Assembly: GCA_030836705.1 (NCBI GenBank)
Contig: JAUPLZ010000220.1
Coordinates: 1 to 12,479, forward strand
DNA from: Campylobacterota bacterium
Lineage (GTDB): Bacteria > Campylobacterota > Campylobacteria > Campylobacterales > SZUA-545
Direction: 5' to 3'
DNA length: 12,479 nucleotides
Positions within the stretch are counted from its first letter, which is position 1, and each line of letters begins with the position of its first letter. A program made the position numbers and the translations under genes. Positions 5,740 through 11,046 of this stretch are shown here, piece by piece. Below the pieces are notes generated by a model, which saw only the letters and a program-made list of their open reading frames with translations, had not been told where the DNA came from and made no database searches.

Positions 5740-6162
5740 TTAAGTATATTTTAAAATACCTTTACAGTTGGGATATTTTGAACATCCCCAAAAAGTTTTT
5801 CCGGCATATTGTCCTTTTTTTGCTGTACGTAAAACCATTGGAGCGCCACATTCAGGACAAAATGGTGTTTTTGTGTCTTCAAAATCATCTTTTTCAATTT
5901 CAAAATCCATTTCCTTATTTGATGGTCGCTCATAGGTTGCAGAATTATTTTGATTCGTGGCAGCAGAAGAAGCTTCATTCTTTTGAGAGAAATATGTAAT
6001 CAATGCAGCAATCACACCAGTATGAGGCAGTGCCGCAATCAGACAATATGGGGCAAAACATGCACCAAAAATAAAAATTTGATTGACAAGTATAACGATA
6101 ATCCAAGTTACTAAAAATACTTGAAGATTGGAAAAAACACTTTTAAGAATGTCACTGATCAT
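5740..6162 (-). CDS. Two-TM membrane protein with C-terminal topoisomerase-type zinc ribbon
   Basis: The N-terminal half has two hydrophobic segments (about residues 12-35 and 38-58 from the chosen start). A polar, acidic linker follows, and then CPECGAPMVLRT with a second knuckle GCSKYPNC. This C-x2-C...C-x4-C arrangement, with G-x-x-F-W-G-C-S-x-Y-P-x-C, is the zf-C4_Topoisom ribbon otherwise found at the C-terminus of type IA topoisomerases, where it holds single-stranded DNA. Here it is tethered to the membrane. The start is ATG 6162 because AAGGAG lies 6 nt upstream; a frame-open ATG at 6192 has no such site. Similar membrane-ribbon proteins are scattered in bacteria with no known role that I can state. 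It is the last gene of the minus-strand group that includes the FtsZ fragment, 80 bp away. Confidence 0.75.
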   Translation of the reverse strand: MISDILKSVFSNLQVFLVTWIIVILVNQIFIFGACFAPYCLIAALPHTGVIAALITYFSQKNEASSAATNQNNSATYERPSNKEMDFEIEKDDFEDTKTPFCPECGAPMVLRTAKKGQYAGKTFWGCSKYPNCKGILKYT

Positions 6163-6242
6163 CAATTGCTCCTTGTAATATTGTAGCCACATAACCGAAT
6201 TTAATAGATGGAATCTCGAATATCTCTCATGAAGAGAAGAGC

Positions 6243-6548
6243 TTAGTGTTTCAAGGCTTCCTTGATAACTTCATAACTTTCAAGCGCTGCTCTTTTGCCA
6301 AGCTCAGGATCCATGCCGGCACCTTGCCCTTTGGTAGTATTAGGCCCTAATAAAATTTTTTCATCGGCTATGCAGTCTTCCAGCGCCTGTGCATCGGTAT
6401 TGGCTGAAACCATTTTGATGTGATCACTGATCTCACTTTTTGCAAGCTGATTGATCATATTACCGCCTGCTCCTCCGACTCCCACTACAGTGATTTTTAC
6501 ATTACTTGCCATAGAAACTTTTGTTACGGTAATATCAAATTCATCCAT
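6243..6548 (-). CDS. FtsZ N-terminal fragment (truncated GTPase domain)
   Basis: The 101 residues match the start of FtsZ with high clarity. They contain VVGVGGAGGNMINQL (T1 phosphate loop; usual FtsZ has GVGGGGGN), ANTDAQALE (T2), TKGQGAGMDPELGKRAALES (T3 region), then IKEALKH and a TAA stop. A full FtsZ would continue with GADIVF and the tubulin signature GGGTGTG, the T7 catalytic loop and the C-terminal partner-binding peptide; none is present, and the DNA after the stop shows no continuation. It therefore cannot form a complete GTP site or polymerise normally. Expression looks possible: GAGG precedes ATG 6548 by 8 nt, and a TTG at 6566 with GGAGG is an alternative start. It may be a dead duplicate, or a dominant-negative or decoy that binds host FtsZ. 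Confidence 0.85.
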   Translation of the reverse strand: MDEFDITVTKVSMASNVKITVVGVGGAGGNMINQLAKSEISDHIKMVSANTDAQALEDCIADEKILLGPNTTKGQGAGMDPELGKRAALESYEVIKEALKH

Positions 6549-6602
6549 TTTTATTTCCTCTTTCAAACCTAACCTCCAATTTTGATATAAAATCTAATAC
6601 AC

Positions 6603-6608
6603 ATTATA
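6603..6608 (-). promoter_or_regulatory. Candidate -10 box for the FtsZ-fragment gene
   Basis: On the minus strand TATAAT stands at 6608-6603, 55 bp upstream of ATG 6548 and directly before an AT-rich leader that carries GGAGG. No good -35 box is visible at 17 bp, which is common for Campylobacterota promoters. Confidence 0.35.
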
Positions 6609-6724
6609 TAGCATTCCCGATAAATCAATCCATGTCAATGACCTGTTTGTTTTATTTTCTTGCACTATCGTCTTAATGAAAACAAGGAATTATTACACTA
6701 CTTCTGTTTTCAAGGCAAGAGTTC

Positions 6725-7147
6725 TCAATACCCCGCCTCATTAAGCCTTTTGTATCGCTCACATCCATCCTGAGACTTCATATCGCAGGCTTTTCCGTAT
6801 AGCTCTTTTGCCTTCGTTTTGTTTTGCTTGACGCCTTCTTCTCCTTCTTCATACATCCATCCAAGCGTTATACACCCCCAAGCTACTCCACCGTCGCAGG
6901 CTTTTTGGTAGAGTTCTGCTGCTTTAAAGTAATCCTGCTTGAAGCCTTTTACATCGTTACGCATCGCTCCAAGCAATGCACACCTCCAAGCATCTCCTCC
7001 GTCGCAGGCTTTTTGACGCTCATCCTTAATTCCAAGCATTGCACACCTCCAAGCATCTCCTTGGTGACAGGCTCTTCGAAGCACATAATTCGAAGTTTCT
7101 GCAAAAAGATTTACTGCCAATGCCAATACAATCATTATCTTTTTCAT
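6725..7147 (-). CDS. Secreted Sel1-repeat, cysteine-rich protein (Hcp-like)
   Basis: This 140-aa protein starts with the signal peptide MKKIMIVLALAVNLFAE, with likely cleavage after FA. The mature part is built of Sel1-like (TPR-related) units containing paired cysteines: CHQGDAWRCAMLG (27-39), CDGGDAWRCALLG (48-60), CDGGVAWGCITLGWMYEEG (84-102) and the final CDMKSQDGC (121-129). This regular C-x7-C spacing is typical of Helicobacter/Campylobacter Hcp proteins, where the two cysteines of each repeat form a disulfide. Such proteins are periplasmic or secreted and probably mediate protein binding. The first two units are unusually similar and short, a recent internal duplication. Only four cysteine units are present, fewer than in most Hcp proteins. 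ATG 7147 follows AAAGG by about 8 nt. Confidence 0.82.
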   Translation of the reverse strand: MKKIMIVLALAVNLFAETSNYVLRRACHQGDAWRCAMLGIKDERQKACDGGDAWRCALLGAMRNDVKGFKQDYFKAAELYQKACDGGVAWGCITLGWMYEEGEEGVKQNKTKAKELYGKACDMKSQDGCERYKRLNEAGY

Positions 7148-7460
7148 TTCTTGCCTTTACTGTAGTCTTTTGTTCCATTTTTTTGATTTTAAATCATACC
7201 ATCATCTTTGGATAATCGTCTTGATTGAGAGCAAGTTCATGCAAAGGCTTTGCTATGCTAAACATGAAGTTATTTTTGTGTAGAATGTTTGAAAATAAAG
7301 GGTCAGATGGAAATAATCACCACCTTTTTCCCTCATCTTTGTTGAAGTAAAATATAATTGAACTTGCTATTTATCGCCATTTATGACTATTTGGCACAAT
7401 GATTAATTGAATCGATGCAACATTTAAAAGCATAGGGTATAGAGTTGCTTATTACTTGCA
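7148..7460. other. Intergenic stretch with the first copy of a direct repeat
   Basis: No gene of normal size is supported here. It contains copy 1 of the imperfect direct repeat (7192-7280), which includes a perfect small palindrome TGATTT-T-AAATCA at 7184-7196 at its edge. On the minus strand the repeat can be read as a 23-codon frame (7265 to 7194) without a ribosome-binding site, likely the tail of a lost gene. The rest (7281-7460) shows nothing recognisable. Confidence 0.5.
7192..7280. repeat. Imperfect direct repeat, copy 1 (89 bp)
   Basis: It matches 8483-8560 with only three substitutions and one 11-nt extra block (CTTTGCTATGC, within 7248-7258). The two copies flank the 229-codon gene and the IS3 remnant. 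On the minus strand both copies encode the same peptide tail, HELALNQDDY-x-KMMV and a TGA stop, suggesting they derive from the 3' end of one gene. Confidence 0.8.
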
Positions 7461-8150
7461 TTACTTGAACTCCAAATATATCTTTGAAGACCAGCCCACT
7501 ATAAATATTTTCTCAAAATTGTCCAACATCGGCAATATCTTATTTTTGGCAAAAGTTATTAACCTGTCTTCGTCTCTGTTATTTTTAAAAGCGATATAAT
7601 CATCAAAGATAATGACTAATCCGGTATGCGCTGGATAAAATTTACCGGATTTTCGCTCAGCGGCTTCAACTATTTTTTGCATTTCATTGTTGAAAACAAC
7701 ATTGTGCTCTAAAGCTTCATCCTCAATATCTATATTAATTTTAGTGTGTTTTGTGCCACTCTTTTTTACTGTCCCCAAATAGTTAACATAGCCTTTTTCT
7801 TTAAACTTAAGCCTACGATAATGGGCATTTTCTCCTTCATGAGCCTGTGTAATCTCTAAATATTCTAGCATGGTTCTATTCGATCGATTATCTTTAATGA
7901 TAACATCATAATTTTGGTTACCAGAAATATGAGTAACCTCAACATTATCGCTGCTTTTAAAATATGCATCGCAGAAAATACCTAGCGGCAGAGCCTCCTC
8001 TATCAGCTCCTTTAATAAGCCTTTGCGAAACCTTATGGCTTGCTTACCTTCTTCAGTAATGCCAATCTCATCTATTTTGGCTTTTACCCACTGCCTTACT
8101 TCTGAGGCTGGTCTGGTTGCCTCAAGCTCTTCTTTTGTAATATATGTCAT
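7461..8150 (-). CDS. Conserved hypothetical protein, possible nuclease-like fold
   Basis: This 229-aa protein belongs to a scattered bacterial family that I remember only as hypothetical. Conserved-looking blocks are NYDVIIKD (about 79-86), LEYLEITQAHEGENAHYRR (about 95-113), YVNYLGTVKKSGTKHTK (about 121-137), LVIIFDDYIAFKN (about 178-190), and the end FIVGWSSKIYLEF. The order D ... E-x-L-E-x-T with a following H-x-x-R hints at a restriction-endonuclease-like core, but the last catalytic Lys of PD-(D/E)xK is not evident, so this is only a suggestion. No signal peptide or membrane segment is present, so it is cytosolic. AGAGG lies about 9 nt before ATG 8150. It lies between two direct repeats and beside an IS remnant, so it is a mobile accessory gene. 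Confidence 0.65.
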   Translation of the reverse strand: MTYITKEELEATRPASEVRQWVKAKIDEIGITEEGKQAIRFRKGLLKELIEEALPLGIFCDAYFKSSDNVEVTHISGNQNYDVIIKDNRSNRTMLEYLEITQAHEGENAHYRRLKFKEKGYVNYLGTVKKSGTKHTKINIDIEDEALEHNVVFNNEMQKIVEAAERKSGKFYPAHTGLVIIFDDYIAFKNNRDEDRLITFAKNKILPMLDNFEKIFIVGWSSKIYLEFK

Positions 8151-8250
8151 ATATGAAACCTCTTTACTGAAATATAAACAGTATATAAAAAATGTCTGGC
8201 TATTTTTCCCTCGTCCCCAAACTCCAGCTTGCGGAATGCATACCCATGCA

Positions 8251-8461
8251 TGTAAGCTTCCCCAATTTTCAAACAGTTTTAAACTGACTTTTTCAGCTAT
8301 TCACTATAGCGTTCCAAATATTCAATCGACGTTAATTTTCCAAGCGAATCGTGTGCACGTTCCGTATTGTAATCGATCATCCACTCTTCTGCCATTGTTC
8401 TGATTTCTGAAAGAGAATTAATATAATGTCCTTGCTTGTCAAGACAGTTTTTTCTACTTTG
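8251..8461 (-). mobile_element. IS3-family insertion sequence remnant, one end kept
   Basis: The block holds the last part of the transposase (8297-8461) and, beyond its stop, a terminal sequence reading TGTAAGCTTCCCC from 8251 on the plus strand, with the TG...CA style ends of IS3 elements. The other end is missing: homology stops at about 8461, 22 bp before the second copy of the direct repeat. The remnant is therefore truncated on its 5' side, probably by a deletion or recombination at that repeat. The exact terminus at 8251 is inferred from its TG and the distance to the stop. Confidence 0.6.
8297..8461 (-). pseudogene. IS3-family transposase (OrfB), C-terminal fragment
   Basis: Read on the minus strand, this frame gives about 54 residues ending at TAG 8297-8299. 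It contains KNCLDK, then SLSEIRTMAEEWMIDYN, TERAHDSLG and SIEYLERYSE. This is the closing part of an IS3/IS150-type DDE integrase, whose standard form is 'EEWxxDYNxxRPHDSLGxxxPxEY'. It includes the region after the catalytic Glu but lacks the three catalytic acids, so it is inactive. An in-frame TAG precedes it at 8462-8464. The usual R-P-H is here R-A-H. Confidence 0.8.
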
Positions 8462-8482
8462 CTATTGCTTGTTTTTATTTTT

Positions 8483-8560
8483 AATCATACCATCATCTTT
8501 GCATAATCATCTTGATTGAGAGCAAGTTCATGCAAAGGTAAACATGAAGTTATTTTTCTG
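8483..8560. repeat. Imperfect direct repeat, copy 2 (78 bp)
   Basis: This copy matches 7192-7280 apart from three substitutions and lack of an 11-nt block. On the minus strand it encodes LPLHELALNQDDYAKMMV and TGA; the coding change from copy 1 is a single Pro to Ala plus a silent Asp codon change. It directly follows the truncated end of the IS3 remnant. Confidence 0.8.
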
Positions 8561-8644
8561 CATATTTCGTAAAGTCAATGTATTGCTTGAATTTTTGTCT
8601 CTAAAATCAATTTTAAGCGGCTTTGTCTGTTTATAGGCTAATTT

Positions 8645-8749
8645 ATGGATAGTTTTAGTCTTTGGGTTTTAGGGCTGTTTTTGTGCTTTTTTTCTGGGTG
8701 TTTCGGTGTAGTTTTGGTTCGCTATGGTTTTAATCCCACTTTTTCATAG
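8645..8749 (+). CDS. Possible small hydrophobic peptide (34 aa), weak call
   Basis: ATG 8645 opens a 34-codon frame ending at TAG 8749. It reads MDSFSLWVLGLFLCFFSGC at the start, then GVVLVRYGFNPTFS. It would form one transmembrane helix with a short positive tail, like type I toxin peptides and other small membrane peptides. AGG stands about 8 nt upstream. The surrounding sequence is T/G-rich, which makes hydrophobic frames likely by chance, so this is only a candidate. Confidence 0.22.
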   Translation: MDSFSLWVLGLFLCFFSGCFGVVLVRYGFNPTFS

Positions 8750-8853
8750 AATTCTCTTTTGTACTTCTTGGTATGTATTTTGTTTAGATTTTTTAATTAT
8801 TATGCGGGTAGGGTGTTATATCAAACTTTTTCAAAATTTATTTCATATTATTC

Positions 8854-8882
8854 GATAAGGAAATCAATAATTTTTCCATATC
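8854..8882. promoter_or_regulatory. Inverted repeat upstream of hxs, candidate operator
   Basis: GATAAGGAAA (8854-8863) and TTTCCATATC (8873-8882) are inverted arms matching at 9 of 10 positions with a 9-nt spacer. A further TTCGAT/ATCGAA pair (8851-8856/8885-8890) brackets them. It lies 57 bp upstream of the putative -10 box, suited to an activator or repressor of the operon. Confidence 0.4.
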
Positions 8883-8916
8883 AAATCGAATTTATTATCA
8901 AGATTTCTTTAAAATG

Positions 8917-8945
8917 TTCTTTTATTAATGGAATTTAGATACAAT
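8917..8945 (+). promoter_or_regulatory. Putative promoter of the hxs operon
   Basis: TACAAT at 8940-8945 is a good -10 box (the tRNA promoter in this window has the same hexamer). A weak TTCTTT stands 17 nt before it at 8917-8922. The transcript would begin near 8952, followed closely by the AGAGAGGGG ribosome-binding site at 8955-8963. Confidence 0.5.
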
Positions 8946-8971
8946 ATTTTATATAGAGAGGGGATTGTAAA

Positions 8972-9214
8972 ATGAAAAAAATATTATTATCATTGCTTGC
9001 ATTAGTCGGATTATCGCAGGCGTCGACAAATATACAACAACAGAGATTTAAAACTATTAGCGAGATAACTGAAGACACACAGCTTATGCTTGAACATACG
9101 AAGGATTTTCAGCTAGCAAATGAAAAAATTGAAATAGCTTATCATTACTCTCACAGTTCACATCAATCTCATAGTTCACACGAATCACACTATTCTCATT
9201 ATTCATCAAGATGA
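8972..9214 (+). CDS. hxsA: HxsA, secreted His-Xaa-Ser repeat precursor peptide
   Basis: HxsA is the presumed substrate of the His-Xaa-Ser radical SAM system. The 80-aa protein starts with a clear signal peptide, MKKILLSLLALVGLSQAS, without a lipobox Cys, so the product is expected in the periplasm. A helical polar middle (about 20-55) follows. The C-terminus (58-78) is seven uninterrupted H-x-S triplets with x = Y, S, Q, S, E, Y, Y, then Ser-Arg. This perfect tandem is the defining HxsA feature. A very good ribosome-binding site (GAGGGG, 8 nt) and promoter precede it, and hxsD starts 13 nt later, so it heads the operon. Strong expression of the substrate compared with the weak starts of hxsD and hxsB would suit a precursor-enzyme stoichiometry. 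Repeat length and lack of cysteines argue against a metal-storage gene such as Hpn, though His-rich metal binding cannot be excluded. Confidence 0.9.
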   Translation: MKKILLSLLALVGLSQASTNIQQQRFKTISEITEDTQLMLEHTKDFQLANEKIEIAYHYSHSSHQSHSSHESHYSHYSSR

Positions 9215-9226
9215 TAGAGGTAGAAT

Positions 9227-9559
9227 TTGATAGAAATAAAAAAAGGTATATTTCAAGATTCTCTCAATCAAGAGACCTTGATTGTAAAATTAAGTAAAAA
9301 GTTTTTTGAAAAAGAACCCATCATTGAAGCAATCCATGAGTACTCAGGACAATTTTTTATTGAAATGAAACCACTAGAAGATGATTTTGTTGGTGTTTCA
9401 TTTTCAAAAAAAGGCGATAAGTTATTTGATAAAGAGTTGATTTATAATTTTTCTAATAGAGTTATAGATTACCAATTAAGAAAAAACCTAGAGAAAGAAT
9501 ATGGAAGCATAAGAGATACAATTGTAGATTATGCGTATTCGCCATTAAAAAAAAAGTAA
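9227..9559 (+). CDS. hxsD: HxsD, His-Xaa-Ser system accessory protein
   Basis: This 110-aa protein is a small partner in the HxsA-maturing system. Its marker is FSNRVIDYQLRKNLEKEYGSI (75-95 region), corresponding to the LLNDYxLRE block that defines the family, preceded by a beta-rich half (ETLIVKLSKKFF, GQFFIEMKPL, VGVSFSKKG). It has no signal peptide. The start is TTG 9227, chosen because AGAGG (9216-9220) ends 6 nt before it and the alternative ATG at 9211 is in another frame that soon stops. The gene ends in TTA-AAA-AAA-AAG-TAA, a slippery sequence that may link it to hxsB. By family logic it may guide the peptide to the radical SAM enzymes; this is an inference. Confidence 0.85.
   Translation: MIEIKKGIFQDSLNQETLIVKLSKKFFEKEPIIEAIHEYSGQFFIEMKPLEDDFVGVSFSKKGDKLFDKELIYNFSNRVIDYQLRKNLEKEYGSIRDTIVDYAYSPLKKK
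9550..9559 (+). other. Candidate -1 frameshift site A AAA AAG at the hxsD end
   Basis: A-AAA-AAG (9550-9556) is the slippery heptamer of E. coli dnaX and lies immediately before the hxsD stop TAA (9557-9559), inside an A9 run (9547-9555). A -1 shift continues as GTA-ATC-TTT-GAA and joins the hxsB frame without a stop. No ATG or Shine-Dalgarno sequence begins hxsB, which fits such linkage; the A9 run could also give transcriptional slippage. Confidence 0.4.
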
Positions 9560-9576
9560 TCTTTGAATTTAAACTT

Positions 9577-11046
9577 TTGAAAGACTATGGGTTTTTCCCT
9601 TTTAATTTTAAGAGGTTTTCTGATAATGAAATGCTTCTAGTTAATATGAGTGGTGAGCATTTTTTTATATCAATAGACGAATTTTCGGATTTAATATCAT
9701 ATAAATTTGATATTAAATCCGAAATATTCAAGTCATTGAAGTCTAAATTTTTTGTATTTAGCAATAGTCTAGAAATAAATTTAGGCATAGAACTTTTAGC
9801 TAATCAAATTCGTTCCAAACAGAGATATTTATTAGATTTTACATCATTGCATATGGTTGAAATTACTAATTATTGTAATTTAAGTTGCGACTATTGCCAT
9901 GCTTCAGCTGTTTCAGTGGAAGAAAAAAGTTTAAAAAATGCTGCCGAATTAAGAAGAAATATTCTTGATAAAACAATTGAAAAAATTTTTCAAACACCAT
10001 CACAAAGCATAAAGATAGAACTACAAGGCGGTGAGCCACTTGTAAATTGGGAAAGCTCTAAATATCTAATCGAAAACTCTTACAATAAAGGGCTTCAATT
10101 CAAAAATAAAAATGTAGAAATAATACTATGTACAAATCTTACACTAATTGATAGAGAGAAATTACAATTTTTAAAAAAATATAATGTACAAATTTCGACA
10201 TCTTTAGATGGAACAAAAGAATTACACGATAGGCATAGGGTCACTCATAGTGGAAAAGGTAGTTATGATACATTTGTAGAAAACCTTGAATTAACTCGCA
10301 AAATATTAGGTCATGATAGTGTAGGTGCCTTATTAACAGTTTCAAAATCAAATCTTCCATATTTAAAAGAAGTTATAGATGAATATACTAGACTAGGGTT
10401 CAATGGTGTATTTATTAGAGCATTAAACCCTTATGGAATGGCAACAAAAAATTTAAATACCCTTGGATATTCAATCGAGGAATTTATAGAGAAATATAAA
10501 AAAATTCTTCAATATATAATTGATTTAAATTTAAAAGGTGTTTACTTCATAGATTACTATTCGGCTCTATTAATAAAGAGAATTTTAACTCCTTTTTCCA
10601 CAGGTTTCATGGATTTGCAAAGTCCAGCGGGAGCCGGAATAAGTGGTGTAATATATGATTTTAATGGAGATGTATTTCCAACAGATGAAAGCAGAATGTT
10701 GGCTCGGGTTGGAAATGATATGTTTAAAATTGGTAATGTCCTCGATAATAGTTATGAAGAAATTTTTCAAAATAAGACATTGCAAGATATTACTAAAAAA
10801 TCTATCTTACAAACGACACCTAGTTGTTCAAGCTGTGCTTATAATATATATTGCGGAAGTGACCCTGTACGAAATTATGTAGAGAGTGGAAATATTGTTG
10901 GATTTAAACCTGATAGTGATTTTTGTAAAAAAAACATGCTACTTATCGAACACTTACTTGAAATTATTAAAGAAAATAACGCAGACGTAATGAATGTTTT
11001 TTGGAGCTGGATAACTAAACGCAATTTGGGAGATGTTAGAGTATGA
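9577..11046 (+). CDS. hxsB: HxsB, radical SAM enzyme of the His-Xaa-Ser system
   Basis: This is a radical SAM/SPASM-type enzyme expected to modify the HXS tail of HxsA. From TTG 9577 it has 489 aa. The N-terminal module (FPFNFKRF, then MLLVNMSGEHFF at about 19-30) is the usual HxsB opening. The [4Fe-4S] SAM motif is C100-x3-C104-x2-C107 (CNLSCDYC), followed by the GGEP motif at 151-154. The C-terminal cluster region is CSSCAYNIYCG (C417, C420, C426) and C450. In the segment DGDVFPTDESRM (about 364-374) the place where many SPASM proteins have a Cys after P is Thr. The start is weak (TTG, no Shine-Dalgarno sequence) and the frame is open upstream into hxsD, so expression may depend on coupling or frameshifting. 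A perfect 17-bp inverted repeat lies at codons 36-50. It overlaps hxsC by 4 bp. Confidence 0.9.
   Translation: MKDYGFFPFNFKRFSDNEMLLVNMSGEHFFISIDEFSDLISYKFDIKSEIFKSLKSKFFVFSNSLEINLGIELLANQIRSKQRYLLDFTSLHMVEITNYCNLSCDYCHASAVSVEEKSLKNAAELRRNILDKTIEKIFQTPSQSIKIELQGGEPLVNWESSKYLIENSYNKGLQFKNKNVEIILCTNLTLIDREKLQFLKKYNVQISTSLDGTKELHDRHRVTHSGKGSYDTFVENLELTRKILGHDSVGALLTVSKSNLPYLKEVIDEYTRLGFNGVFIRALNPYGMATKNLNTLGYSIEEFIEKYKKILQYIIDLNLKGVYFIDYYSALLIKRILTPFSTGFMDLQSPAGAGISGVIYDFNGDVFPTDESRMLARVGNDMFKIGNVLDNSYEEIFQNKTLQDITKKSILQTTPSCSSCAYNIYCGSDPVRNYVESGNIVGFKPDSDFCKKNMLLIEHLLEIIKENNADVMNVFWSWITKRNLGDVRV
9683..9724. repeat. Perfect 17-bp inverted repeat inside hxsB
   Basis: The arms are 9683-9699 and 9708-9724, with an 8-nt spacer. 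The left arm begins TTTCGGATT and ends in TATCA; the right arm is its exact reverse complement. The mRNA could form a 17-bp hairpin about 105 nt after the hxsB start. The encoded peptide (codons 36-50, F-S-D-L-I-S-Y-K and on) is not unusual. A match this long is very unlikely by chance in 12 kb. Confidence 0.8.

Larger units (their letters stand above)
8561..8971. other. AT-rich regulatory region before the hxs operon
   Basis: No certain gene lies here. It contains a hydrophobic 34-codon frame (8645-8749), a near-perfect 10-bp inverted repeat (8854-8882) and the putative hxs promoter (8917-8945). TATCAA words recur in it (for example at 8818, 8879 and 8896). Composition falls markedly towards the hxs genes, marking a transfer boundary. 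Confidence 0.5.

Noticed and set aside
6205..6240. TCTCT/AGAGA stem after the FtsZ fragment as a terminator.
   Set aside because: The stem has five pairs and no T run follows in the direction of transcription.
8236..8252. Two ATGCAT words beside the IS3 end as a target-site duplication.
   Set aside because: IS3 target duplications are 3-5 bp and must flank both ends; the other IS end is missing, so no duplication can be tested.
9211..9290. ATG at 9211 as the start of a separate gene.
   Set aside because: The frame closes after about 28 codons and does not encode HxsD-like sequence; TTG 9227 does.
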